From: Cloacibacillus porcorum
GTDB lineage: Bacteria > Synergistota > Synergistia > Synergistales > Synergistaceae
DNA length: 64,000 nucleotides
Assembly (NCBI RefSeq): GCF_001701045.1
Contig: NZ_CP016757.1
Span: forward strand, 2,101,501-2,165,500
Direction of reading: 5' to 3'
The notes under the pieces were generated by a model. It was not told where the DNA came from. It worked only from the letters and a program-made list of their open reading frames with translations, and searched no databases. Below, in pieces: positions 22,931 through 31,112 of the stretch. The number at the start of each line of letters is the position of its first letter. Positions within the stretch are counted from its first letter, which is position 1. The translations under genes were made by a program, and so were the position numbers.

Positions 22931-23805
22931 TTCTGGAACTATCCGAGTATTTTCCTGTAGTCATCCTGTGCCGTGTGACGGGGATTCCCAGAAGCAGCTT
23001 CTATAACTGGAAACGCAGCCTGTTTGAACCGTCCAAAAGAGCGAGGGATTTTGCTAGAAGCGTAATGCTCTTTATGGAATATCATAAAAGATATCCGTCG
23101 CACGGATACAGATGGCTTAACGCGAAGATACGCCTTGACACCGGAATAGTCCATTCAGATCCGTACGCCTATAAATGTTGCAGGGCTGCCGGTATAAAGA
23201 GCAAGGCAAAACACTACCGTTATAAAAAACCAGGCAATCCGTACAGATTATTCCCCAACCTGCTTCTTGCAGGCCTGCCGGTATACTCACCGATGCAGTA
23301 CATAGCGAGCGATATGACGGCATTCTGCTTCAAAGGTACGTACTATGAGCTGACACTGTATATGGACCTATGGAACAACGAAATAGTAAGCCATGCGTTG
23401 TCTTCAAGGCGCGGAGACAGAATGACATACATAGACGGGCTGGAAGGACTGATAATGAATAAAGATAAAAAAACGGAATGGCAGACGATACTGCACACAG
23501 ACCAGGGCGCGGTATACGCCTCCAAGAAATACAACGACATCTTGGAACTGAACCATATAGCCCACTCCATGTCCAGAAGCGGAACTCCTACGGACAATGC
23601 GGCGATGGAAGCGATAAACGGCTGGCTGAAAGCGGAGCTGTTTACAGACTTTCATGTAACAGGCAAAGAAAACATAGAGCGGGAGATAGAGGAATACATA
23701 AAATTCTTCAATGAAGAGCGTCCGGCCTATGCTTTGGGATACATGACGCCGAAACAGTATAAGGAGGCGTATAGCGGAAACGGCAGTTTTAGGAGTAGGA
23801 CGTAA
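22861..23805 (+). CDS. IS3-type transposase OrfB (DDE catalytic part)
   Basis: The frame has no start of its own near the slippage site and is open from 22861. The first ATG-independent landmark is VTGIPRSSFYNWKRSL. Catalytic blocks are ASDMTAFCFKGTYYELTLYM (first D), LHTDQGAVYASKKYNDIL (second D) and TPTDNAAMEAINGWLKAEL (E), the DDE triad of rve-type integrases. It is about 314 residues after the slip. All three catalytic residues are intact, so the element may still move. It is translated mainly as an OrfAB fusion. Confidence 0.88.
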   Translation, partial: RLRGERRWSGKGIYPFRQLEYQVILELSEYFPVVILCRVTGIPRSSFYNWKRSLFEPSKRARDFARSVMLFMEYHKRYPSHGYRWLNAKIRLDTGIVHSDPYAYKCCRAAGIKSKAKHYRYKKPGNPYRLFPNLLLAGLPVYSPMQYIASDMTAFCFKGTYYELTLYMDLWNNEIVSHALSSRRGDRMTYIDGLEGLIMNKDKKTEWQTILHTDQGAVYASKKYNDILELNHIAHSMSRSGTPTDNAAMEAINGWLKAELFTDFHVTGKENIEREIEEYIKFFNEERPAYALGYMTPKQYKEAYSGNGSFRSRT

Positions 23806-23827
23806 CGAGATACCCCCCTACTATACA

Positions 23828-24061
23828 GAGTTAAGCAAGTCAACTGTCCAGGTTTTGTTGACTAGTGCAAACCGTCTTGAAGAATTGGCCGGCAAAACCG
23901 GGCGCACTAAAACATGGTATGCCCGCAAGGCCATAGAAACATATCTTGACGACCTTGAAGACGCGGCCATTGCAGCATCCGCCTACGAAGAATATCTCCT
24001 TGACGGCGGAACTTCGTCACCTCTGGAAGATGTTAGGCGTCGCCTTGGGCTGGAGAATTGA
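23828..24061 (+). pseudogene. RelB-type antitoxin with 5' end cut by the IS3-type element
   Basis: The frame from the right end of the IS reads ELSKSTVQVLLTSANRLEEL and goes on with AGKTGRTKTWYARKAIETYL, then EEYLLDGGTSSPLEDV and RRRLGL. This is the ribbon-helix-helix antitoxin type usually starting MSTVQVRL. No ATG or ribosome site remains, because the original start lay where the element ends. A TTG at 23855 could rescue a 68-residue product lacking the DNA-binding strand. Its partner toxin gene follows and overlaps. Confidence 0.7.
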
Positions 24062-24308
24062 GCTCTCACGGCGGGCTGAAAAAGAGCTCGCCGCAATTAA
24101 CAAGCCAGACGCCCTGCGCATCGCCAGATATCTTGCGGAAGTAGAAAAGCTTCAAGACCCAAGACTCCGCGGCAGAGCGCTCTCTGCTAACCTTTCCGGT
24201 TTCTGGCGCTATCGCGTCGGCGACTGGCGTGTGCTGTGCCGTATTGAGGATGAGCGCCTTGTTATACTCGTAGTTCAGATGGGGCACAGATGCACCATTT
24301 ATGGTTAA
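24030..24308 (+). CDS. RelE/ParE-family toxin
   Basis: About 92 residues from ATG 24030, or 87 from TTG 24045. WRIELSRRAEKELAAINKPD opens the fold, and LSGFWRYRVGDWRVLCRIED with the final VVQMGHRCTIYG are the RelE/ParE blocks (G..RYRVGD.RVL, ...HR...IY). RelE members cleave ribosome-bound mRNA and ParE members poison gyrase. The sequence does not separate them clearly, though RYRVGDWRVLC is RelE-like. Its start overlaps the antitoxin end. With the antitoxin promoter and start removed by the IS, expression depends on transcription from the element. Confidence 0.8.
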   Translation: MLGVALGWRIELSRRAEKELAAINKPDALRIARYLAEVEKLQDPRLRGRALSANLSGFWRYRVGDWRVLCRIEDERLVILVVQMGHRCTIYG

Positions 24309-24442
24309 TCGGTTTGCAGCCAATGTCAAATATGATATGGTAAAACTGTTTTAGCTGTAAGCGTCAAACCCCCCGTACCTATAAATAAAGCCCAAAAGCA
24401 CGTAAACTCCCTTCATCAATCAGCACCGAAGGGAGCCGTTTT

Positions 24443-24796
24443 ATGATCGAGAGCGGTAATAAAGATATATATATTGTCTGTGGCGCAACGGATATGCGTA
24501 AGGGTGTCGACGGTCTGGCTGCCATCGTAAATCTCAGGCTTGCCTGTGATTTCAGCGGTACGTCTATGTTTATCTTTTGTAATAAGAACCGTAACAGGGT
24601 GAAGATAATCGAGTGGGACGGCGACGGTTTCTGGCTGTATCAGAAGAGGCTTGAACGCGGTACTTTCCCGTGGCCTGCGGAGGGGAGTGTGAAGAGGATG
24701 GTTATCACTAAGGATGAATTTTCCTGTCTGTTTTCAGGCACTAAGCTGCGCCGCAGGCTCTGTATGGACGAGGTTTTTCCCGAGGTGACGGCGTAA
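24443..24796 (+). CDS. tnpB: IS66-type accessory protein TnpB
   Basis: 117 residues with the family core DIYIVCGATDMRKGVDGLAA, then SMFIFCNKNRNRVKIIEWDG and FWLYQKRLERGTFPWP. TnpB is needed for IS66 transposition but has no known catalytic role. It is the first gene of the element and starts 86 bases inside the left end. It is full length. Confidence 0.93.
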   Translation: MIESGNKDIYIVCGATDMRKGVDGLAAIVNLRLACDFSGTSMFIFCNKNRNRVKIIEWDGDGFWLYQKRLERGTFPWPAEGSVKRMVITKDEFSCLFSGTKLRRRLCMDEVFPEVTA

Positions 24797-24866
24797 GGTA
24801 ATAGTCGAAAATAGCAAGATGTTAGTATTACTGTAATTAAGGCGTATTTTCCTGTATCATAATCTT

Positions 24867-26522
24867 ATGGAAGAGCTTATACGTGAACTGGAAGCGTTGA
24901 AGAATAAATATGCGGAGCTTGAGGAAAAGAATTCCGGTCTTGAGCTTGAACGACAGAAGCTTGAGAAGAAGGTCGCTTATTATGAAGAGTGCCTGAGGCT
25001 GAGCCGTCACAGGCAGTATGCGAGTTCAAGCGAGAAGAGCGAATCGGATTCCCGCCAGCTTCTTCTTTTTGACGAGGCGGAAAATGAGTCGGGCGTCAAA
25101 AAGCCGGAGCCCACGGTTTGTGAGATAACATATACAAGAAGAAGCCGTAAAGGCGGATCAAAGTCAGAGGATGATTTTGATGGTCTCCCCACGGAGAGAG
25201 TGGAATACAATCTTTCGGAAGAAGAGCGGTCCTGTCCGGAATGCGGCGGTAAAATGCATCTTATAGGATATGATGAAAGACGCGAGATAGTGATCATCCC
25301 GGCCAGCGTAAAGATCGTGGTCCATGCCCAGGGAATATATGGCTGCCGCCGATGCGAGAGAGAAAACACGCATGTTCCGATAAAAAAGGCGGATGTTCCT
25401 GCTCCAGTGATAAAGGGAAGTACCGCCTCCGCGTCGTCTATAGCACACATCATGACGCAGAAATACATGCAGGGAGTGCCGTTATACCGCCAGGAGCTCT
25501 CGTTCATGAAAGAGGGAATAAAACTTAGCAGGCAGACGATGGCGAACTGGCTTCTGCGTGCGGGGAAAGAGTGGCTGTACCCGCTATACAATGAAATGCG
25601 CCGTAAACTTCTGGAAGAAGAGATACTCCATGCGGATGAAACAGAGATACAGGTACTGCGTGAACCCGGAAGGGCTTCACGTACCAAATCCTACATGTGG
25701 CTGTACCGTACCGGAAAATACTCCGCTTACCCCGTCGTCTTATTTCAATACCAGGAGACCCGTTCAAGCTCACACCCCATAAAATTCCTCAACGGCTTCA
25801 GAGGCTGTCTGCACACAGACGGCTATGCGGGATATGGCAGACTCGGTGCAGAAATTCGCCGCTGTGGCTGCTGGGCCCATGTGAGAAGAAAATTTCACGA
25901 AGGGATACAGGCAGTCCCACAAGAAGAACAACCAACCTGCGCCTCACAGAAAGGACTTGAATACTGCGACAGACTCTTCGCTCTTGAACGTGACTATGCA
26001 AAACTGACGCCGGAAGAGCGCCGTGTCAAAAGACTTGAACAAAGCAAGGCGGTAACGGACGCCTTCTTCGCGTGGGCCTCGAATACCCCTGCCCTCCCCA
26101 AATCGGCCCTCGGAAGGGCTCTGCACTATGCCCTTGAACAAAGACCGTTACTTGAGACCTTCTACCTTGACGGCAGATTGGAAATCTCCAACAACATGGC
26201 GGAACGAAGCATAAAACCATTCGTCATAGGCAGAAAAAACTGGCTCTTTTCCTGCTCCCCCAAAGGAGCGGAAACCAGCGCGGTAATCTACTCAATAATA
26301 GAGACGGCAAAAGAGAACCACCTCAAACCATACGAATACCTCAAATACATCCTTGAAAGCATGCCCAACACGGCACCGGAGCGATACCATACCATCCTGC
26401 CCTGGAGCAAAGAGCTTCCATGTCACTGCAAATTGAAAGAGCAGAATGATTCAACGGCTGGCGACAACGACGAATCCTGTGAACATGCCTCTGATGCTGG
26501 AGTCAACGACTCTGCTGAATGA
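24867..26522 (+). CDS. tnpC: IS66-type transposase TnpC
   Basis: 551 residues. An N-terminal coiled coil (about 1-50, rich in E, L and K) is followed by a zinc-binding region (ERSCPECGGKMHLIGYDERR, then YGCRRCERE). The catalytic domain has LHADETEIQVL (first D), CLHTDGYAGYGRL (second D) and NNMAERSIKPFVIGRKNWLF (E), the IS66 DDE residues. The C-terminus carries the usual LPWSKELPCHCK region. Everything is intact, so the element may be active. Confidence 0.95.
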   Translation: MEELIRELEALKNKYAELEEKNSGLELERQKLEKKVAYYEECLRLSRHRQYASSSEKSESDSRQLLLFDEAENESGVKKPEPTVCEITYTRRSRKGGSKSEDDFDGLPTERVEYNLSEEERSCPECGGKMHLIGYDERREIVIIPASVKIVVHAQGIYGCRRCERENTHVPIKKADVPAPVIKGSTASASSIAHIMTQKYMQGVPLYRQELSFMKEGIKLSRQTMANWLLRAGKEWLYPLYNEMRRKLLEEEILHADETEIQVLREPGRASRTKSYMWLYRTGKYSAYPVVLFQYQETRSSSHPIKFLNGFRGCLHTDGYAGYGRLGAEIRRCGCWAHVRRKFHEGIQAVPQEEQPTCASQKGLEYCDRLFALERDYAKLTPEERRVKRLEQSKAVTDAFFAWASNTPALPKSALGRALHYALEQRPLLETFYLDGRLEISNNMAERSIKPFVIGRKNWLFSCSPKGAETSAVIYSIIETAKENHLKPYEYLKYILESMPNTAPERYHTILPWSKELPCHCKLKEQNDSTAGDNDESCEHASDAGVNDSAE

Positions 26523-26573
26523 TAATACAATAGATCTGATTATTGGCGTAGGTACGGTATATTTGACGCTTAC

Positions 26574-26877
26574 GTTTAGCTAATATCCTTTCGCAGATAG
26601 TCGTCTCTATATTGTTGTATTGGCAGAAAAAACGGCGTCCTTTGGCAATTTATATTAATAGTGGAGACCATGTTTTACTCCCCTTATTCGCGGTACTGGT
26701 ACGATGACCGTACCGCAGTTTTTCAAACATGCTCATGGTACGGTCTATGGTACGGTATTTTTCTGGATTGTGTCAATATCATCTGGATTATATCGGACTA
26801 TCGAAAGACAAAATCTCTTGATATCACTGATTTTTTAGTATGATTTGGATTTGTTTGGAACTGTCTGTTTTGTTAAA
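26574..26877. other. Gap between IS66 element and selC with GTAC-rich palindromes
   Basis: About 300 bases with no credible gene. It contains an inverted repeat GCGGTAC (26690-26696) with GTACCGC (26710-26716). Two nearby copies of ATGGTACGGT (around 26733 and 26745) complement the same core. The rest is A/T rich. I see no attachment-site duplication of the tRNA 3' end. Confidence 0.45.
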
Positions 26878-26974
26878 TGGCGGAGGCGTGTGGGAATCGA
26901 ACCCACCTGGACGGGCGTTACCCACCCACACCGGATTTGAAGTCCGGGCCCAGCACCAGCTGAAACGCACCTCC
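26878..26974 (-). tRNA. selC: tRNA-Sec (selenocysteine, anticodon UCA)
   Basis: On the minus strand a 97-base tRNA runs from GGAGGTG to CCA. The anticodon arm is CCGGACTTCAAATCCGG with TCA in the loop. The variable arm is unusually long (about GTGGGTGGGTAACGCCCGTCC), and the T arm is GTGGGTTCGATTCCCAC. The UCA anticodon, long variable arm and extended acceptor are diagnostic of selenocysteine tRNA. CCA is encoded. The cell therefore decodes some UGA codons as selenocysteine. selA, selB and selD are not in this window. Confidence 0.95.
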
Positions 26975-27101
26975 GAATCAACGCGGTAAAGTCTAGCAGA
27001 AAGTCGGCCTCGCCGCAATCATTATTTGCACAAAAGATGTATGTTCCGCCGTTTTTTTACACATGTTATACTTAAAAAAATGATTTTCAGGAGGAAAAAA
27101 G

Positions 27102-28613
27102 ATGGCGGCCAGTATTCTGAATAATGTCATCGGGCCGGTGATGCCCGGTTCTTCTAGCTCGCATACCGCAGGACCATATCATATCGCGAAGCTCTTCCGC
27201 GGCTTTGCGGGCGCTTTACCCAAAAGGGCCGTCTTTACGTTCGCCCCCGGGAGTTCCATCGCCGAGTGTTACCGGGATCAGGGCTCGGACTTGGCGCTCG
27301 TTATGGGCATTCTCGGGCTGCCGCTGACGGACGTTCGCTTCAAAGATGCGCTGTCTATCTTTCCATCCTTCGGCATTGAGATAGAATTTGTGATAGAGAA
27401 CTTTGTGGGAGCACGCCACCCAAACAGCATAAAGATAGAGGCGGATATGGGCGGCGGCTCCCTCAGCGCCGTCGCCGACTCCACAGGCGGAGGAGCCTTT
27501 ATCCTCCACTCTCTGAACGGCTGTCACGTGGATATAGCCGGCGACGCCTATTATTTATTCGCCGAATCGGAGCAGCCTCTGCCTGACGGTCTGTTCGGCG
27601 AATGCGGCAAAGTCACTAAACAAGGCAACTGCCTGCTGCTCGCCTCTCCCTACGAGATACCTTGTGAGCTTGTCGACAGACTGCGCGCCGCTCCGGGGGT
27701 AATCGCCGTCAGGAGCGCGGAACCGGTCTTTTATCCCATTCGCGGCGAAGCGCTCTACAAAGACGGACGTGGGATGATCGAATACGCGCGGGCACATTCG
27801 CTTTCACTCGGCGAGGCCGCGCTTGAGTACGAATCGGCGCTGCTTGATATGCCAAAAGAGGAGCTTAATCAGGAGATGGAGCGGCGTCTTGCGGTGATGG
27901 AGCGGGCCGTTGAGCTGGGACTCTCTAAGGATTCACCGCCGATGTCGCTGCTTTCGCCGACCGCGGGGAAGATAATGGCGGCGGAGGCTGCGGGAAGGCT
28001 CGCGCTTGGCGGCATCCATACACGGGCGGCTGCACGCGCGATGGCGGCGATGCAGGTAAACAGCGGACAGGGTATCGTCTGCGCCGCGCCGACCGGCGGC
28101 TCGGCTGGCGTCCTGCCTGGCGTCGTCGTAACTATGCTCAAGGATCTGAATATTGCGCGCGCCGATGTGGTGCGCGCGATGTGGGCCGCTGGTGCGGCGG
28201 GCTGGGTGCTCGGCGAACATGGCACCTTCGCCGCGGAGGTCTGCGGCTGTCAGGTGGAGATTGGCGCGGCGGGCGCGATGGGCGCGGCGGCGGTCGTGGA
28301 AATGGCGGGAGGTTCGGCGGCACAGTGCTGCGACGCGGCGGCGGTGATGTTCCAGAACGCGATGGGGCTGGTCTGCGACCTCGTACAGGCGACAGTGGAG
28401 ATACCCTGCCACACGAGAAACGCCTCTTTCGCCTCACAGGCCTATATCTGTGCGGATCTGGTGCTCGGGGGTTACCGCAATCCGGTGGGCATCGACGGCA
28501 CGGTAGAGGCCGTATGCGCCACCGGCAGGATGATGCCCTGCGAGCTGCGCTGTACTTCGCTCGGCGGCATGGCGGTGACAGAAGAGGCTTTGGCGATGAA
28601 GAAGAGAAGATGA
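27102..28613 (+). CDS. sdaA: L-serine ammonia-lyase, iron-sulfur dependent, single-chain
   Basis: 503 residues that join the two halves found as separate subunits in many anaerobes. The beta-type half has GPVMPGSSSSHTAGPY (residues 11-26). The alpha-type half has CAAPTGGSAGVLPGVV (about 327-342), the cysteines of EVCGCQVE and the block GLVCDLVQATVEIPCHTRN, which carries cluster ligands. The enzyme converts L-serine to pyruvate and ammonia with a [4Fe-4S] cluster and is oxygen sensitive. This suits an amino-acid-fermenting anaerobe. The start has AGGAGG 8-9 bases upstream and a TATACT -10 about 35 bases upstream. It is the only plus-strand housekeeping gene between 26 and 45 kb. Confidence 0.92.
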   Translation: MAASILNNVIGPVMPGSSSSHTAGPYHIAKLFRGFAGALPKRAVFTFAPGSSIAECYRDQGSDLALVMGILGLPLTDVRFKDALSIFPSFGIEIEFVIENFVGARHPNSIKIEADMGGGSLSAVADSTGGGAFILHSLNGCHVDIAGDAYYLFAESEQPLPDGLFGECGKVTKQGNCLLLASPYEIPCELVDRLRAAPGVIAVRSAEPVFYPIRGEALYKDGRGMIEYARAHSLSLGEAALEYESALLDMPKEELNQEMERRLAVMERAVELGLSKDSPPMSLLSPTAGKIMAAEAAGRLALGGIHTRAAARAMAAMQVNSGQGIVCAAPTGGSAGVLPGVVVTMLKDLNIARADVVRAMWAAGAAGWVLGEHGTFAAEVCGCQVEIGAAGAMGAAAVVEMAGGSAAQCCDAAAVMFQNAMGLVCDLVQATVEIPCHTRNASFASQAYICADLVLGGYRNPVGIDGTVEAVCATGRMMPCELRCTSLGGMAVTEEALAMKKRR

Positions 28614-28726
28614 GTATCAGGGCAAACACATCGATAGCTGGCATACGCTGGCCTCTAAGCCTGTGCACAGCGGCTTGTCCTGTTTTATACCCCGCACAAA
28701 ACAAAAATAAGATTCCAAGCCGCTAG

Positions 28727-28747
28727 ATGCCGGGTCAAGCCCGGCAT
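28727..28747. repeat. REP-like palindrome
   Basis: ATGCCGGG and CCCGGCAT form an 8-bp stem around a 5-base loop and are followed by GAC. It is the only copy I noticed in this window. Confidence 0.45.
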
Positions 28748-28860
28748 GACAAGACAAACATAAACCGTAATTTATTTAGCTTCTGACTTTACTGACGCGT
28801 CTACCCTGAGATGAATATTGGGATATTTGACGTTTCTGATACTTAATAACTCCGCACACA

Positions 28861-28910
28861 AAAAGCGGCGCGATGAAGGCCTTACTTGCCTGCCTCTCGC
28901 GTCGCTTTTT
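28861..28910. terminator. Terminator between sdaA and deoA
   Basis: AAAAGCGGCGCGA pairs (one mismatch) with TCGCGTCGCTTTTT, giving A and T tails on both sides. It serves deoA on the minus strand and could end sdaA readthrough on the plus strand. Confidence 0.75.
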
Positions 28911-28927
28911 CTTACAAAATTTTATCT

Positions 28928-30235
28928 TTAAAATACGTAATCCAGTATCAGCTCGCGCCGTTCGGCCTTTTCGGAGACGCTCCAGCAGTCCGTAAGGTAT
29001 TTCATCGCCTCGGCGAGTTTGGTATCGTCGTTGTAGAGCAGCTCTATCACCGTATCGCCGACGGAGACGGCGTCGCCTACCTTTTTCATGAGATGTACCG
29101 ACACGGCATGGTCTATCTTGTCGTCAAGCTTCATACGGCCGCCGCCGAGCGCGCGCAGCGCCTCGCCTACGGAGAGCGCGTCCAGTTTCGCGAGGTATCC
29201 TCTCTTGGAACTCTTGATCAGGAAGCTCTTCCGCGCCCGCGGCAGTATTTCAAGCGGGTGCCGGACGACTTCGGGGGCGCCGCCCTGCGCAGTGATTATC
29301 TCGGCGAATTTTTTCAGCGCCGAACCGTCGTCGAGTGCGCGTTCGGCAATTTTCACCCCCTCCTGCGCGTCTTTTACGACGGAGGCGACGGCGAGCATCA
29401 GTCCACAGAGCGTCACGCAGAGTTTCCTCGTATCGGCGGGGCCGCGTCCGCTCAGGACCTCCACCGCCTCAAAGACCTCAGATGCGTTGCCCACCCATTC
29501 GCCAAGCGGCTGTTCCATGTCGGTTATCGCGACGACGGCGCCTTTGCCAAGTTTTTTCGACACCTTGACAAGGTTTTCCGCAAGCGCCGCGGCGGCCTCA
29601 CGGTCTTTCATAAAGGCTCCGCTGCCGCATTTCACGTCAAAGACGTAGCCGAAGGCGCCGCCCGCAAGTTTTTTGCTGACGATGCTCGCGGTGATGAGCT
29701 CCGTGGAGGGGACGGTCCCCGTCACGTCGCGCAGCTTGTAGAAGCGTCCCTCCGCGGGGGCCAGCTGCTTTGAGTGGCCGGAGATGGCGCAGCCTATGCG
29801 GCGCACCTGCGCGAGGAATTCATCCGGCTCAAGGTGCATCCGCATCCCCGGAATGGATTCCAGCTTATCGACCGTACCGCCCGTAAAACCAAGGCCGGGG
29901 CCGGAGAGTTTGGAGACGGAGGCGCCGCAGGCCGCGGCGAGCGGCAGAAGGACCAAAGTAGTCTTATCCCCGACGCCGCCGGTGCTGTGTTTGTCGACGA
30001 TATGAAGGTCGGCCGGAAATGAATAGCTCTCCCCAGACTTCGCGAGGGCCTCGGTAAAGTACATCGTCTCGTCGCTGTCCAGCCCGTTAAGGAAGGCCGC
30101 CATCAGCCAGGCGGACAGCTGGTAGTCCGGCGCTTCGCCGGCCATCAGCTTGGCGATCAGCTCGTTGAATTCGTCTCTGCCGTGGCGGCCTTTGTCACGC
30201 TTTTTCTCGATAAACTCGATCATATTGAACATCAT
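28928..30235 (-). CDS. deoA: Pyrimidine-nucleoside / thymidine phosphorylase
   Basis: 435 residues with the phosphate-binding signature IVDKHSTGGVGDKTTLVLLPLAA (about residues 81-103, cited here only for KHSTGGVGDK), SGPGLGFTGGTVDKLESIPG and LITASIVSKKLAGG. The enzyme splits thymidine or uridine with phosphate to the base and (deoxy)ribose 1-phosphate. The sequence does not fix whether it is strictly DeoA or the broader Pdp type. Its ATG overlaps the punA stop by 4 bases, so it is co-translated with the purine enzyme. Together they form a nucleoside-salvage pair at the end of the operon. Confidence 0.93.
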   Translation of the reverse strand: MMFNMIEFIEKKRDKGRHGRDEFNELIAKLMAGEAPDYQLSAWLMAAFLNGLDSDETMYFTEALAKSGESYSFPADLHIVDKHSTGGVGDKTTLVLLPLAAACGASVSKLSGPGLGFTGGTVDKLESIPGMRMHLEPDEFLAQVRRIGCAISGHSKQLAPAEGRFYKLRDVTGTVPSTELITASIVSKKLAGGAFGYVFDVKCGSGAFMKDREAAAALAENLVKVSKKLGKGAVVAITDMEQPLGEWVGNASEVFEAVEVLSGRGPADTRKLCVTLCGLMLAVASVVKDAQEGVKIAERALDDGSALKKFAEIITAQGGAPEVVRHPLEILPRARKSFLIKSSKRGYLAKLDALSVGEALRALGGGRMKLDDKIDHAVSVHLMKKVGDAVSVGDTVIELLYNDDTKLAEAMKYLTDCWSVSEKAERRELILDYVF

Positions 30236-31056
30236 AGACGCACCTCCTCGATGAATGCCTCTATCAGCCGCGCCACAGACTCACCTGCCTTGGACATCGT
30301 CTCCAGGACCTCCTGGTGGGTCAGCTTTTCGGAGGTAATCCCCGCGGCGTAGTTAGCGGCGCAGGAGATGCCAAGCACGCGGATGCCCATGTGGTTCGCG
30401 GCGATCACCTCGGGCACGGTGGACATTCCCACGATGTCGGTGCCGAAGGTCCGCGCCATGCGTATCTCGGCCGGCGTTTCAAAGGAGGGACCGCTGAAGG
30501 CGATATAGACTCCGCGCCGCAGCGCGATCCCCTCCTTCGCGGCGGCGTGCTCCAATACGCGCAGGAATTCTTTGTCATAGGCCGCCGTCATGTCGGGGAA
30601 ACGCGTGCCCCAGTCGTCGTTGTTCACGCCGATGAGCGGATTGGTCCCCATGTAGTTGATATGGTCCTCGATGGCGACGATGGAACCTGGTACGATATCG
30701 GTGTTTACCGCGCCGGAGGCGTTAGTTACGACGAGAGCCTTTATCCCCAGCTGTCCGAGGACGCGCACAGGGAAGGTGACCTCCGCCATCGTATAACCCT
30801 CGTAGTAATGGACGCGTCCCTGCATTGCCGCTACGGGCTTACCGCGCAGATATCCGAGCAGGAGTTTGCCCTCGTGTCCGGGAGCCGTGGAACGCGGCCA
30901 GTAGGGTATCTCTTCGTAGGGGATGATCTCCGGACGCTCCAGCTGTTCGGCTATGCGTCCAAGTCCCGAGCCCAACACGATCGCCGTCTGCGGCCGTATG
31001 GCGCTTCTTCTCTCAATATACCGCAGCGCTTCGTCTACCTTGTCCCAGTGATACAT
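30232..31056 (-). CDS. punA: Purine-nucleoside phosphorylase (class I, trimeric type)
   Basis: 274 residues with the PNP blocks AIVLGSGLGRIAEQLE (phosphate loop), MQGRVHYYEGYTMAEVTFPV, VTNASGAVN, and FSGPSFETPAEIRMARTFG followed by VGMSTVPEVIAANHMGIRVL. It cleaves guanosine and inosine type nucleosides by phosphorolysis. The Asn/Glu base-recognition region is as in the guanosine/inosine-specific trimers. It lies downstream of the Xer recombinase gene with about 56 bases between, and its stop overlaps deoA. Confidence 0.94.
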   Translation of the reverse strand: MYHWDKVDEALRYIERRSAIRPQTAIVLGSGLGRIAEQLERPEIIPYEEIPYWPRSTAPGHEGKLLLGYLRGKPVAAMQGRVHYYEGYTMAEVTFPVRVLGQLGIKALVVTNASGAVNTDIVPGSIVAIEDHINYMGTNPLIGVNNDDWGTRFPDMTAAYDKEFLRVLEHAAAKEGIALRRGVYIAFSGPSFETPAEIRMARTFGTDIVGMSTVPEVIAANHMGIRVLGISCAANYAAGITSEKLTHQEVLETMSKAGESVARLIEAFIEEVRL

Positions 31057-31112
31057 ATGTCACTCCTCCTCACATCAGGCTGATTATAATAATTTAATAT
31101 TCCCGGCGGCGC

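Larger units (their letters stand above)
22460..23827 (+). mobile_element. IS3-family insertion sequence (orfA/orfB), about 1.37 kb
   Basis: Two overlapping frames encode an IS3-type transposase. Proposed ends are TGTACATATAGGGGGTA at the left and the complement of TGTATAGTAGGGGGGTA at the right. They agree at 12 of 17 positions and give TG...CA termini. No short target duplication is visible outside them, so the exact ends are uncertain. The element separates the truncated MBL gene from a 5'-damaged antitoxin gene. Confidence 0.8.
24357..26573 (+). mobile_element. IS66-family insertion sequence, about 2.2 kb
   Basis: Left end GTAAGCGTCAAACCCCCCGT (24357 on) and the complement of the right end GTAAGCGTCAAATATACCGT (ending 26573) form near-perfect terminal inverted repeats with the GTAAGCG start typical of IS66. 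The flanks TTTTAGCT (24349-24356) and GTTTAGCT (26574-26581) match at 7 of 8 bases, as expected for an 8-bp target duplication with one later change. It carries tnpB and tnpC. The small tnpA found in many IS66 elements is absent, as in the ISBst12-like group. Confidence 0.9.
28614..28927. other. Convergent gap between sdaA and deoA
   Basis: About 310 bases. It holds a short palindrome, ATGCCGGG-TCAAG-CCCGGCAT (28727-28747), of the kind dispersed as intergenic repeats in many genomes, and a terminator hairpin at 28861-28910. No gene-like frame is seen. Confidence 0.6.

Noticed and set aside
22460-23827. Target-site duplication of the IS3-type element
   Set aside because: The 3-4 bases outside the proposed ends do not match. 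Either the ends are misplaced by a few bases or flanking deletion occurred, as the truncated MBL gene suggests.
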